64,000 bases of DNA from an uncultured Ruminococcus sp. (GCA_947176415.1 CAMWQJ010000002.1:1-64000); one strand, 5' to 3'; numbered from the stretch's first letter, positions 37,553 through 46,662 are shown. Made by a program: numbers and translations. The notes: generated from the letters alone by a model not told the origin.

Positions 37553-38395
37553 TTACTTTACCTCCTGACTGAAAAGATTACAGGTTGCCTCATGTGACTT
37601 TCTTTCAAATGGCTTGTACATTGCACCTCTCGCCATAGCCTCGTCAAAATCTATAAGATGTCCGTCAAATTCAGGACCGTCAACACAGGCGAATTTAATT
37701 TCTCCGCCGACGGTAAGGCGACAGCCTCCGCACATACCCGTGCCGTCAATCATTATGGGATTCATTGAAGCAACAGTCGGTATATTATAATTTTTTGTAA
37801 GCTGACAGACAAATTTCATCATAATCAGCGGACCGATAGTAATAACACGGTCATATTTTTCTCCGCTCTCAATGAGTTTTTTTAGTGCGTCGGTTACAAG
37901 ACCCTTTTCGCCAACCGAGCCGTCATCGGACATAAGCACGTATTTGTCACTTGCATTCCTGAATTCATCTTCGAGAATTACTAAATCCTTGTTTCTGAAA
38001 CCCACTACAGAATGAACTTCAACGCCTGTTTCATGAAGTTTCTTTGCCACGGGATAAGCAATTGCACAGCCAACGCCACCGCCGACCACCGCAACTTTCT
38101 TGAGACCCTCCGTCTCTGTTGCACGTCCAAGAGGACCTACAAAATCTTTGAGACAGTCGCCTGTATTCATATGATTTAACTTTTCTGTCGTTGCTCCGAC
38201 AATCTGAAAAATAATAGTAACACTTCCGTTTTCACGGTCAAAATCAGCTATAGTCAGCGGAATCCTCTCGCCTTCCTCATCTGTCCTGAGGATAATAAAC
38301 TGCCCTGGTTCGCCTTTTGATGCAACTTTCGGAGCGTAAATTTTCATAAGCGTAACAGTCGGATTAAGACTTCTCTTTTCTAAAATCTCAAACAT
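37553..38395 (-). CDS. nfnA: NfnA, FNR-like subunit of NADH-dependent ferredoxin:NADP+ oxidoreductase
   Basis: 280 aa. FAD-binding barrel (GQFIILRTDEEGERIPLTIADF), nucleotide-binding VVGGGVGCAIAYPVAKKL, and a C-terminal [2Fe-2S] motif (GTGMCGGCRLTVGGEIKFACVDGPEF). Related to the electron-transfer subunit of dihydroorotate dehydrogenase (PyrK), but the adjacency to nfnB settles the assignment. SD GAAAGGAAGG. First gene of nfnA-nfnB-rex, with a promoter about 65 bp upstream and a palindrome farther up. Confidence 0.9.
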   Translation of the reverse strand: MFEILEKRSLNPTVTLMKIYAPKVASKGEPGQFIILRTDEEGERIPLTIADFDRENGSVTIIFQIVGATTEKLNHMNTGDCLKDFVGPLGRATETEGLKKVAVVGGGVGCAIAYPVAKKLHETGVEVHSVVGFRNKDLVILEDEFRNASDKYVLMSDDGSVGEKGLVTDALKKLIESGEKYDRVITIGPLIMMKFVCQLTKNYNIPTVASMNPIMIDGTGMCGGCRLTVGGEIKFACVDGPEFDGHLIDFDEAMARGAMYKPFERKSHEATCNLFSQEVK

Positions 38396-38460
38396 TGTCC
38401 TTGCCTTCCTTTCACAAAAATGTGCCGTCGCAGAAAACGGACGGCAACGGTATTATATAT

Positions 38461-38489
38461 ATTATATCACAATAATTATCTCAGGTGAA
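38461..38489 (-). promoter_or_regulatory. Promoter of nfnA-nfnB-rex
   Basis: Minus-strand TTCACC (38489-38484), 17 bp, TATAAT (38466-38461). The weak -35 box suggests an activator may be needed. Confidence 0.6.
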
Positions 38490-38503
38490 ATATAATATTT
38501 TAA

Positions 38504-38525
38504 TATCGATATTCTGTTATCGATA
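38504..38525. promoter_or_regulatory. Double TATCGATA palindrome upstream of nfnA
   Basis: TATCGATA-TTCTGT-TATCGATA: two identical self-complementary octamers with a 6-bp spacer, centred about 50 bp upstream of the predicted nfn start site. Position and symmetry suit an activator such as the LysR protein encoded just upstream (38647). No perfect Rex site (TTGTTAA-N4-TTAACAA type) was found here. Confidence 0.5.
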
Positions 38526-38646
38526 AAAAAAGTGCATAATAAAAAATGCTGTAATATGCGGTTTGCACAAAAAAACGTAGTCAACGGCACAAATCCGACC
38601 CCTCATATATAAATAACAGGAATAATTATATTCTGTTTTATATATA

Positions 38647-39597
38647 TCATTTATAATCGGCAAACGCCATTTTGTTGCGTATCTCAGACAATTTATTTAC
38701 AAGTTCAAGCTCCATGTCCGAAAGCCTATGACCAGAAGAATAAATCAGTACGTCACGGAAGTTATTGTCAGGAAACGTGCATTTCCGCTGGACAAGATTA
38801 TATTTACTGCAAAGACTGCCAGGCACAGGCGAATCAAGCATAAATGAATCAGGTACAGTAAGCAGAAAATCCAATGCACTTCCTCGGTCGTACATACATA
38901 TTTTCCTCACGGGAATATCGGCAGGGCGGTTTGCAAGGAAAAGTTTTTCAACCGCTCCCGACACATAGGGAATATCATCATCGCCCTGTGTGAGTTCTAT
39001 ATATTTGCATGACAAATCGGAATAGCTGAGATTTTCGACAAGTGCGAGGGGGTGTTCAGCGGACATCACCGCAAGCATTCCGAAATTCCAGAGCATCTCA
39101 CTGCTTAAACTTTTTTCCTTGAGAAAATCCGCAAAATATTTTTCGTGTGCGATATTGAATCTTATTATTCCGAAATCATAGCCGTTTTCACGGACATTCT
39201 CGATAGTACGCAAGGAATTTGTCTCACAGAAATAAACTTCCATATCCTCCGCATTTTCGGAAGAAGCTATATATTCAGAAAATGCCTTTGATACATAGGC
39301 AGTTCTCGGAACTGATATTCTCAGCCTGTTGTTGCTGAATTTTTCAGGCGAATGTATAGCCTCCATTTTTTCTATCTGCATTAAAACCTGTCTGGCATAT
39401 CCGAGAAATTTAAGTCCTTGGTCTGTCGGAATAACCCCTTTTGACGTACGCCTGAAAATAGTTATTCCGAGCGTGTTTTCAAGTTCTTTTATAGCCTTGC
39501 TGAGATTAGGCTGAGCCATGTAGAGATTTTCCGCCGCCTGAGTTATCGAGCAGGTCTTTTCTATTTCGACCGCATATTTGAAATGTAGAGTGTTCAC
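38647..39597 (-). CDS. LysR-family transcriptional regulator
   Basis: 316 aa. N-terminal winged HTH with CSITQAAENLYMAQPNLSKAIKELENTLGITIFRRTSKGVIPTDQG, then a substrate-binding-like effector domain. Last gene of the mur/ddl operon (24 bp after the acetyltransferase) and directly upstream of nfnA on the same strand. It may act on either unit. The effector is unknown. Confidence 0.9.
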   Translation of the reverse strand: MNTLHFKYAVEIEKTCSITQAAENLYMAQPNLSKAIKELENTLGITIFRRTSKGVIPTDQGLKFLGYARQVLMQIEKMEAIHSPEKFSNNRLRISVPRTAYVSKAFSEYIASSENAEDMEVYFCETNSLRTIENVRENGYDFGIIRFNIAHEKYFADFLKEKSLSSEMLWNFGMLAVMSAEHPLALVENLSYSDLSCKYIELTQGDDDIPYVSGAVEKLFLANRPADIPVRKICMYDRGSALDFLLTVPDSFMLDSPVPGSLCSKYNLVQRKCTFPDNNFRDVLIYSSGHRLSDMELELVNKLSEIRNKMAFADYK

Positions 39598-39621
39598 AGC
39601 CTCTGCCTCCTTCTGTTAAGG

Positions 39622-40296
39622 TTATTTCCTTCTGACTTCTTCAACTGTCCATTGTTTAACTTTCTTCGGCTGTTCATGTGCTGGCTCTTCAGATTTTTCC
39701 TCTGTTTTTTCTTCCGTTTTTTCCTCAGGAATAAAATCACTCTCAGGAATTTCCTTTACAGGTTTGCAGGGGTTTCCGACCGCCACGACTCCCGACGGAA
39801 TATCTTTTGTCACGACACTGCCACCGCCTATAACGACGTTATCCCCTATTGTAACGCCGGGCATTACACATACGTTTCCGCCTATCCACACATTGCTTCC
39901 GACTTTAATCGGCTTTGCATATTCAAGACCTGTATTCCGCACCTTATAATCAAGAGGGTGTCCTGCGGTATAGAATCCGCAGTTAGGACCTATAAAAACA
40001 TTGTCGCCGAAAACAACTTCCGCACAGTCGAGAATTACAAGATTGTGATTCGAATAGAAATTATCACCGATAATTATATTATAACCATAGTCGCAGAAAA
40101 AATTTGATTCAATCCATGTATTCTCGCCTTTGAAAGCAAGCAGTCTGTCGAGCAGGCGTTCTCTTTTCTGAAAGTCATTGTACGTTGAAGAGTTATACTC
40201 CGCACATAATTTCTTTGCGGTTATTCTCTCCGTAACAAGCTCCTTGTCGTTGCCGTTATAAAGTTCGCCTGCCTGTTGTTTTTCCTTTTCAGTCAT
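39622..40296 (-). CDS. Hexapeptide-repeat sugar O-acetyltransferase
   Basis: 224 aa. Matches the maltose/galactoside acetyltransferase group: N-terminal MAC domain (EKQQAGELYNGNDKEL...), then left-handed beta-helix repeats (NVWIGGNVCVMPGVTIGDNVVIGGGSVVTKDIPSGVVAVGNP) with the catalytic His in YTAGHPLD. It uses acetyl-CoA. Unusual C-terminal extension of about 35 residues with a repeated E-E-K-T motif and a basic end. Its place after ddl suggests a sugar in cell-wall or surface metabolism, by inference only. Confidence 0.88.
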   Translation of the reverse strand: MTEKEKQQAGELYNGNDKELVTERITAKKLCAEYNSSTYNDFQKRERLLDRLLAFKGENTWIESNFFCDYGYNIIIGDNFYSNHNLVILDCAEVVFGDNVFIGPNCGFYTAGHPLDYKVRNTGLEYAKPIKVGSNVWIGGNVCVMPGVTIGDNVVIGGGSVVTKDIPSGVVAVGNPCKPVKEIPESDFIPEEKTEEKTEEKSEEPAHEQPKKVKQWTVEEVRRK

Positions 40297-40311
40297 ATAA
40301 AAGACCTCCTG

Positions 40312-41487
40312 TTACATTTTACTTCCTTTGCTTCCCTTTGCTCCGAAACTTCCTCCCATAGCGAGAATATTGGTATCAAAGGAATAATTTATCTTTTCGC
40401 TCATTCTGTAGCGTTTGAGTGAAAGCTGTATCATTCTTTCGAGAAGTTCGGAATATTTAACGCCTTTTGCTTCCCAGAGATAAAAAGCAAGCGAGCCGGG
40501 AATTGTGTTTATTTCGTTTATGTATACTTTATCAGTATCCATATCAATCATGAAATCTATACGTGTAACACCGCCACAACCGAGATAACGGAAAGCCTCA
40601 ACGGCGGTTTTTCTGATAAACTCTTCCTGTTCTTTGGTTATGTCGGCTGGAATCTTTCTTTTCAGTGACGCCATGCCCTTGCTACCGCCTACGTATTTAT
40701 CTTTATAGCTTAAAATTTCGTCCTGCTGTACAGGCTGTTCGCATACAGAAGCCTCCGCACTCTCACTGTCTCCGACTACAGAGCAGTTTATTTCCTTGAG
40801 ATGTACAACGGCAGGCTCTACTAAAATCCTGTCGGAAAACTCAAAAGCATTATCCATTGAATCAATAAGCGACTGTCTGTCATGTGCCTTTGAAATTCCA
40901 ACGCTCGAGCCAAGGTTTATGGGCTTTACGATTACGGGATAACTGAATTTTGATTCAACCTTATCCGCGCATTCTTCTATCCTGTCAGTCTCAAATGATG
41001 AGAAACGACAACAGTCAAGCACAGGGAATCCCGCATCTTTAAGTAAGATTTTCATGACGAATTTATCCATTCCGACAGCCGACGAAAGAACATCACAACC
41101 GACATATGGAATATCAAGGGTCTGTAAATAGCCCTGTAAAGCACCGTCCTCAACGTTAGTGCCGTGTACTATCGGAAAAGCTATGTCAACGTCCGAAATA
41201 TGATTAGAGCCGAATTTCTTCATTTTCTGGCGGATAAGCTGTACTTTTCCCTCACTCCTCACAAATACACATGATGTGCATTCTTTCAGCATTTCAGGAA
41301 TATCCTTAAAAGAATTTATGTCAAAAAGTTTTTCGCCTGTCCAAAATTCATTTTGTTTCGTCATGTAGACAGGAATAATATTATACTTTTCCTTGTTCAT
41401 GCTTGCCATAGCCTGAACGGCAGAGATTACAGAAACCTCATGTTCAACGCTTTTTCCGCCGAAAATAACAGCCATATTAATCTTCAT
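40312..41487 (-). CDS. ddl: D-alanine--D-alanine ligase
   Basis: 391 aa. ATP-grasp enzyme: N-terminal VIFGGKSVEHEVSVISA, KPINLGSSVGISKA, and the metal-binding EINTIPGS. It makes the D-Ala-D-Ala dipeptide. MurF, which attaches that dipeptide, is the adjacent upstream gene. A C-terminal tail rich in Gly/Ser/Lys (MGGSFGAKGSKGSKM) is beyond the usual fold. Some vancomycin-type D-Ala-D-Ser or D-Lac ligases share these motifs; no van gene context is visible. Confidence 0.92.
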   Translation of the reverse strand: MKINMAVIFGGKSVEHEVSVISAVQAMASMNKEKYNIIPVYMTKQNEFWTGEKLFDINSFKDIPEMLKECTSCVFVRSEGKVQLIRQKMKKFGSNHISDVDIAFPIVHGTNVEDGALQGYLQTLDIPYVGCDVLSSAVGMDKFVMKILLKDAGFPVLDCCRFSSFETDRIEECADKVESKFSYPVIVKPINLGSSVGISKAHDRQSLIDSMDNAFEFSDRILVEPAVVHLKEINCSVVGDSESAEASVCEQPVQQDEILSYKDKYVGGSKGMASLKRKIPADITKEQEEFIRKTAVEAFRYLGCGGVTRIDFMIDMDTDKVYINEINTIPGSLAFYLWEAKGVKYSELLERMIQLSLKRYRMSEKINYSFDTNILAMGGSFGAKGSKGSKM

Positions 41488-41506
41488 AAATATCTACTCC
41501 TTATTA

Positions 41507-43111
41507 TCAATAATTGTCGGGAAGGTCGTTTTCAAGAAGTACAATCTTCTTTTTGTCCGTCCTGTATTCGTTTACCTTTGCTATTGCCTCGTTGAGACCG
41601 TCCGCCACATAAACGTTTTCCATGTTGTAGCCTGTTGACTTTATGCCGTTATATATGGGTAAAGTCTGATTTTTTCCAACAAGCACAATATAGTCACAGG
41701 CTTCTGACGCTTCAACGCCAAATTCATAATTTAATTCTTCCTGTTTTGCACCGAGTTCAACCATTCCTGGAGTTACAAGGATTCGACAGGCATCGAAAAG
41801 ACCGAGTACACGCAATGCACATCTGCAACCGTTAGGATTTGAATTATAAGCGTCGTCAATATAAGTGAGATTACCGCCCCTGTCAAGCAACTGAAGTCTG
41901 TGCGGTACGGGAGAAATTCTCTTTACAGGAAGCACAAGTTTTTCAAGCGGAATGCCTGTTCCGTGACTGTATGCTATAGCACCGAGAACATTCTGTACAT
42001 TGTGTTCGCCAAGTAATTTCATGTTAAATCTGCAATTTTCACCATTCGGAGCAGTAACGGTAAATTCCGTTCCTCTGTCCGATACGGAAATATCTGTTGC
42101 ACGGTAGCCATTATGTTCCCTGAGACCGTAAAGCACAGCGTTTTTATATTGAGGGGCTTTTTTCATAATTAAATCATTGTCGCCGTTCAGATAGATTTTT
42201 CCGCCCACTGCCTGAACGCTGTCAGCAAGTTCAAACTTTGTATTTAAAATATTATCTATCGAGCCGAAAGTTTCTAAATGCTGTTCACCAACAGACGTAA
42301 TTATAGCATCGTGCGGATTGGCTATCTCGCAAAGTTCCTTTATTTCGTGTACACGTCTTGCACCCATTTCACATATGAAATACTCGTGTGTAGGTTTCAA
42401 ATGCTGACGGACTGTAATAGTCACGCCCATAGGCGTATTGAAACTTTCGGGAGTTTTCAGCGTGTTATACTGCGAACTCAGCAACTCGCTGAGATAGAAT
42501 TTCATACTTGTCTTGCCGTAACTGCCTGTAATTCCTATTTTGTGGAGGTCGGGCATTTCAGACAAAATTCTTTTAGCGTCATTGATATACCAGTGCTGTA
42601 TATATGTTTCCAGTGGCTTGTTTATAAGGTTTGACAATGGTACAAGTATAGGAGTAAGCCATACTACAGTATTCATAATAAAATGCGGTTTATATATACC
42701 AAACGGAATATATTTCTCTGCTCCGACTTCACCTTTTTTGGCAATCAGAAAAGCCCATATAAAGCATACTGCAACTATTATAAAAAAAGTAGTCATCATA
42801 CGCTTAACACGTGCCGTATATTTGAGTGGCTTTTTGAATTTTTTTGAAGGCTTATTCAGTATGGCAATTATTATATAAGCTATGCAGAATATCGGAATAA
42901 AATAAGTCCATGCGTCAAAAGCAAAGGGCAGACCGCCAAAAAGCAACATAATTACAGGAAAAATATATCTCCTGAAATTCTTTTTCATCCACCACGAATG
43001 CTCAGGGGTTTTGTAGCCGTTCAACTGCAACATATGAAACTCTCTCAGACTGAAAAATACAATTCCGATAAGTGCTATAACAGCGTATATACAGAAAAAT
43101 ATCGTATACAT
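41507..43111 (-). CDS. murF: Membrane-anchored MurF-type Mur ligase
   Basis: 534 aa. About 170 N-terminal residues form a membrane domain with four to five hydrophobic segments, which ordinary cytosolic MurF lacks. The Mur ligase core follows: ITGSYGKTSMKFYLSELL (ATP site), TPESFNTPMGVTITVR, DDAYNSNPNG and the C-terminal VLLENDLPDNY. It joins D-Ala-D-Ala to UDP-MurNAc-tripeptide. ddl lies 19 bp downstream. The N-terminal domain is duplicated as the separate gene immediately upstream, and the two overlap by one base. Confidence 0.9.
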   Translation of the reverse strand: MYTIFFCIYAVIALIGIVFFSLREFHMLQLNGYKTPEHSWWMKKNFRRYIFPVIMLLFGGLPFAFDAWTYFIPIFCIAYIIIAILNKPSKKFKKPLKYTARVKRMMTTFFIIVAVCFIWAFLIAKKGEVGAEKYIPFGIYKPHFIMNTVVWLTPILVPLSNLINKPLETYIQHWYINDAKRILSEMPDLHKIGITGSYGKTSMKFYLSELLSSQYNTLKTPESFNTPMGVTITVRQHLKPTHEYFICEMGARRVHEIKELCEIANPHDAIITSVGEQHLETFGSIDNILNTKFELADSVQAVGGKIYLNGDNDLIMKKAPQYKNAVLYGLREHNGYRATDISVSDRGTEFTVTAPNGENCRFNMKLLGEHNVQNVLGAIAYSHGTGIPLEKLVLPVKRISPVPHRLQLLDRGGNLTYIDDAYNSNPNGCRCALRVLGLFDACRILVTPGMVELGAKQEELNYEFGVEASEACDYIVLVGKNQTLPIYNGIKSTGYNMENVYVADGLNEAIAKVNEYRTDKKKIVLLENDLPDNY

Positions 43112-43692
43112 TAAGTAACCTCCTTATATTTTTTGATTGAATAGAAAGGTTTGTTGAGTATGCCGGAAAGACAGACAAGCAGAGGTGTTAAATACAATGC
43201 AAAATTTACAATCATAAACGGTATGATGCTGGCAAACCAATATTTTTGTGAGTGCATACCGCATTTGCACCACATTTCGTCGCAACTCCAAAAAAAGCTT
43301 ATTCTGAATATTATGGCAGTCAGAATAAAGAAAATAATCATTATTCTTTTTGTACGCATATCACTTTTAAGCAGTTTACGGAAAGGTCTGTTTAAAAGTG
43401 ATATAATAATGTTGCATATCTGAAATACTATAAGTAACTCTCCATGCCAGTAAATCTTTTTATAGCTTGTTGCAAGCATAACAAACTGTACCGCACAAAG
43501 TGCAAACGGAAAAATATATCTCCTGTAATTTTTTCTGATATTACGTGCATATTCAGAAATATTGTAATTGCCGTTCTGAAAAACATATAACTCTCTCTTT
43601 AAATACGAAACAATACTTAAAAGTGTTATAAAGGCGTATATACAGAAAATTGTTACACCCACTATAAACTCTTGTTTTTCTAATGATGTCAT
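43111..43692 (-). CDS. Stand-alone paralogue of the MurF membrane domain
   Basis: 193 aa with about five membrane segments. It aligns along its length with the first ~175 residues of the adjacent MurF: both read F-C-I-Y-A near the N-terminus, then N-x-R-R-Y-I-F-P, then I-I-x-x-L-N-x-P, R-x-K-R-x-M, and L-T-P-x-L-V-x-L-x-x-x-x-N-K-P near the end. It stops where the ligase core would begin. This is best explained as a partial tandem duplication. No motif suggests catalysis. Confidence 0.85.
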   Translation of the reverse strand: MTSLEKQEFIVGVTIFCIYAFITLLSIVSYLKRELYVFQNGNYNISEYARNIRKNYRRYIFPFALCAVQFVMLATSYKKIYWHGELLIVFQICNIIISLLNRPFRKLLKSDMRTKRIMIIFFILTAIIFRISFFWSCDEMWCKCGMHSQKYWFASIIPFMIVNFALYLTPLLVCLSGILNKPFYSIKKYKEVT

Positions 43693-43697
43693 TTAGT

Positions 43698-44471
43698 TTA
43701 CTCCTCGATTTTCAGGAAAGAACACATTACACGATTGAAAGTGAACTGCTGTTCAAGAAATGAATAATGCCCTGCATTTTCGAGCTTTACAAGTCCTGAA
43801 TCCTTTATCAGCTTTTCCATTTTCTCGCCGTCTGATAAGGGAGTTGCCGTATCGTTTACACCCCATACCAGAAGAGTGGGACATTTTATATTCGGAATTA
43901 ACGGCTCTAAATCCTCGTTTACAACCTTTACAAGCACCTGTCTCATAAGCGGAGTTGCACTCGCATAGTCCGCACTGCCGTATTTAACACGGAGTTTTTC
44001 GAGTGCGTCGGGAGCGATTTTCTGCATAATACCAGTTGAAAGTATCTTGCGGAAAAATTTATACTTACGTGTGCGGAAACTCTTTTTATTCGATTTAGGG
44101 GGCATTATTCCCGCACTGTCCACAAGAATAACATGGCTTATCTTAAACGGCAGATTCTTACGGCTGTTGAGTTTTATAATCACACGTCCGCCGAAAGAGT
44201 GACCGAGAAACATTATTTCCTTGTTGCCATAGTCCTTGATGAAGTCAAGAACGAAATCTACATAGTCATCAACGCACCACGCCGACGGCGGTTCTTGACT
44301 TTCGCCGAATCCTGGCATATCCATAGCCACAACGGTATATTTTTTAGAAAGCAGGTCAATTAGATTTGCGAATAGCTTTATGTTGCTCCCCCAGCCGTGA
44401 AGCAGTACAATCAAATCTCCGTTGCCTTTCTGTTCATAGTTTATCTTGATATTATTAACTGTTTTATACAT
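43698..44471 (-). CDS. Alpha/beta-fold hydrolase
   Basis: 257 aa. Oxyanion-loop LLHGWGSN, nucleophile elbow GHSFGGR (Ser), acid in WGVNDTATP and C-terminal catalytic His in AGHYSFLEQ. No signal peptide. First gene of the operon with murF, ddl and the acetyltransferase, 5 bp before the membrane paralogue. The substrate is unknown; cell-wall context is the only hint. Confidence 0.9.
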   Translation of the reverse strand: MYKTVNNIKINYEQKGNGDLIVLLHGWGSNIKLFANLIDLLSKKYTVVAMDMPGFGESQEPPSAWCVDDYVDFVLDFIKDYGNKEIMFLGHSFGGRVIIKLNSRKNLPFKISHVILVDSAGIMPPKSNKKSFRTRKYKFFRKILSTGIMQKIAPDALEKLRVKYGSADYASATPLMRQVLVKVVNEDLEPLIPNIKCPTLLVWGVNDTATPLSDGEKMEKLIKDSGLVKLENAGHYSFLEQQFTFNRVMCSFLKIEE

Positions 44472-44549
44472 TGATTATCTCCATAAATTAATATTAGGGC
44501 ATTCAGTATATTCTATACAGACATATATACATAATATGCCGGCATTTTA

Positions 44550-44578
44550 ATTATATCATGCAGTTGGGACAATGTCAA
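44550..44578 (-). promoter_or_regulatory. Promoter of the hydrolase-murF-ddl operon
   Basis: Minus-strand TTGACA (44578-44573), 17 bp, TATAAT (44555-44550), a perfect consensus. The TGA inside the -35 box (44577-44575) is the stop codon of the upstream membrane protein gene. Confidence 0.85.
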
Positions 44579-46080
44579 TTATTAAATGTGTTGGAATTTC
44601 CGCCCTGACTGTTGATTTTTTCAATAAAAATTTTCTTTTTACCGCTGTCATAGTACATTGCAACAACAGGTTTTGAAAAATCAATCTGACTTTTTTCGTT
44701 TGTAAAAGTCACGTCCGCACCTATGAAAACCTCAGCATAATAGGCAGTAAGTTCCATATCGTTATGAATACCCGAAAAGTCAGGAATATAAATAACAGTG
44801 CCGTCAGTAACATCATCGAAAAAATCCGAAGATACAGCTTCTTCAAAAGCCTTATACTTTTCAAGATTCTTATTAAAATAAGTATTCCATGCGGTGTTGC
44901 TGAACGAACATACAAGAGTTATTGCCGATACGGCGAGGCTAAGAATAATCATTACTCTTTTTGTCGGATTTCTGAATATTTTAATCAGAACAACAACCGC
45001 AAGCATTATCATAAAAAAATAGCTGTAGAATGACGGTACATAGCTGTATGCGTTCTGTAATGCCCAGTCGGTATACTTCTCCGTCAGGCTGATTAAAACA
45101 TTCGGAAAAAGCATTCCCGCAAGACAGAAAACAACCGCCTCCGAGGTATTCACGGAAATTTTTATTTTCGGAAAAACCCTGTAAAAAGCCATACCCGAAA
45201 TTACTGGGGCTGTAAAATTCCACACGCTTATTGACTTTAAAAATTCGCTGAACGTTATATATTTTTTCAGAATCATCGCCACCGCAGGCAACATCGGAAA
45301 AGTACCGACAGAAAACTTGACAAGGGCGGTTAAACTCAATAAAATATTACCGAAATAAAACCTCGTTCCGTCATAATAAGAGGGGTGAAAATACCGCCAC
45401 GCACAGTAAATAATAAGATATACGAAAAGTAAAGTCCCGTGAAAAAACAGGTCTTTTATTAAAATAACGAAACGTTCACGGAAAATTTTTCCCTTGCTGA
45501 AATAAAGCGACAGTCCAATAAACATTAGCAGAAAAACCGTCACCGACTCATACATGAAACACGCAACAAAAAACAGTACAGCACTTTTTATCCTGTACGA
45601 CTTTTTGCCGATTTTGAGATATTTTATAAACAGGTCGAGCGAAAAGAGAATAACCCCTATTGGAAATTGATGTGCGAATGTATAGGCTGTAAAAAGGCTG
45701 TGCTGATTTGAAATGCAGGCAAATGAAATAAACAGCAGACAGACAAGACAAGCGGTATTTTTTGTAGAATTATTCTTTACGAGGAAAAAAAGTCCGCACA
45801 TATCGAAAGCCACAGCCATAGCCGATAATATCCTGACAGCCGTAACGGAGTTGAAATAATACGGAATCCATAATAATACAGTCATAGGTATATGATTTAT
45901 TCTGCCGTTTTCCGCATAGTCCGTAACCGTTTTAAGCAAATCCCCGTGGCGTACTTCCGCATATGTCAGTATATCGTCATGCACTGTCAGTACACTTTCG
46001 GACGTTGTAAAAAAATAAGCAAGAAAAACAATCAGGACGGACGAAATAATAAAAGTTTTTTCAGAAACCGAATGCCTCAT
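44575..46080 (-). CDS. Polytopic membrane protein, possibly GT-C-like
   Basis: 501 aa with about 10-12 membrane helices. After the first helix comes a short extracytoplasmic stretch with acidic residues (VLTVHDDILTYAEVRHGDL), reminiscent of the catalytic loop of GT-C glycosyltransferases, and a C-terminal soluble part (DVTDGTVIYIPDFSG...). I cannot name the family. It overlaps the preceding gene by 20 bp, so the two are coupled. A role in modifying surface glycans is a guess. Confidence 0.7.
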   Translation of the reverse strand: MRHSVSEKTFIISSVLIVFLAYFFTTSESVLTVHDDILTYAEVRHGDLLKTVTDYAENGRINHIPMTVLLWIPYYFNSVTAVRILSAMAVAFDMCGLFFLVKNNSTKNTACLVCLLFISFACISNQHSLFTAYTFAHQFPIGVILFSLDLFIKYLKIGKKSYRIKSAVLFFVACFMYESVTVFLLMFIGLSLYFSKGKIFRERFVILIKDLFFHGTLLFVYLIIYCAWRYFHPSYYDGTRFYFGNILLSLTALVKFSVGTFPMLPAVAMILKKYITFSEFLKSISVWNFTAPVISGMAFYRVFPKIKISVNTSEAVVFCLAGMLFPNVLISLTEKYTDWALQNAYSYVPSFYSYFFMIMLAVVVLIKIFRNPTKRVMIILSLAVSAITLVCSFSNTAWNTYFNKNLEKYKAFEEAVSSDFFDDVTDGTVIYIPDFSGIHNDMELTAYYAEVFIGADVTFTNEKSQIDFSKPVVAMYYDSGKKKIFIEKINSQGGNSNTFNN

Positions 46081-46606
46081 AGTCCTCCCTTATAAAGCGG
46101 TGATATGTTATGTGGGTACTGCCGTCTATTTCCTCCTCCAAAGAAATGCAGTATAAATATTCGTCAGGCACGCCGTCTTCAAAGAAAACAAGATAGTCAA
46201 ACTCGTCATTGTGCTTTTCAACTACTTTCACGCTGTCGGAATATTTCCTGAAAATCCTTATAACGTCCTCGTACGTTCTGCCGTGACTTCTCACCGTCTC
46301 AACGAGTTCCTCAATAAAACCCGAGCCGTTGGAGTTGTGTATATATTCCGTACCCTCCGCAGAAACAGTAATGCAGAATCCGCCTTTAATTTCACGGAAA
46401 GAAAGTTTTCTGAGCCTTTCGGAAACGCTGTCCGAAAAGTCCGCAAGAGCATTTTTCATATCGCACGAATTAAAGTCCGTATCAAGAAGACTATTCAGCG
46501 AGCCGAGCATATAATTAAGACTGACCGCCCTTTTTTCAAAACCGAGCTTTGCGTGTGCTTCACGGATATTGTCTGTTATATTTTTTTCAAGCCTTGTATA
46601 ATCCAT
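46061..46606 (-). CDS. Hypothetical protein (DUF3877-like)
   Basis: 181 aa, soluble, no signal. N-terminal YTRLEKNITDNIREAHAKLGFEKRAVSLNYMLGSLNSLL resembles what I recall as DUF3877, a Clostridia family without known function. First gene of a two-gene unit with its own promoter; its end overlaps the membrane protein gene. SD AAAGGAGG. Confidence 0.75.
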   Translation of the reverse strand: MDYTRLEKNITDNIREAHAKLGFEKRAVSLNYMLGSLNSLLDTDFNSCDMKNALADFSDSVSERLRKLSFREIKGGFCITVSAEGTEYIHNSNGSGFIEELVETVRSHGRTYEDVIRIFRKYSDSVKVVEKHNDEFDYLVFFEDGVPDEYLYCISLEEEIDGSTHITYHRFIREDYEAFGF

Positions 46607-46633
46607 AAATAAAACGCCTCCTTTTATACTGAT

Positions 46634-46662
46634 ATTATATCACAGTCACGAATTTTATTCAA
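46634..46662 (-). promoter_or_regulatory. Promoter of the DUF3877-like/membrane protein unit
   Basis: Minus-strand TTGAAT (46662-46657), 17 bp, TATAAT (46639-46634). Confidence 0.7.

Noticed and set aside
38396..38646. Rex operator upstream of nfnA
   Set aside because: Only a half-site (TTGTGA overlapping the -10 region) was seen; no full inverted repeat of the Rex consensus.
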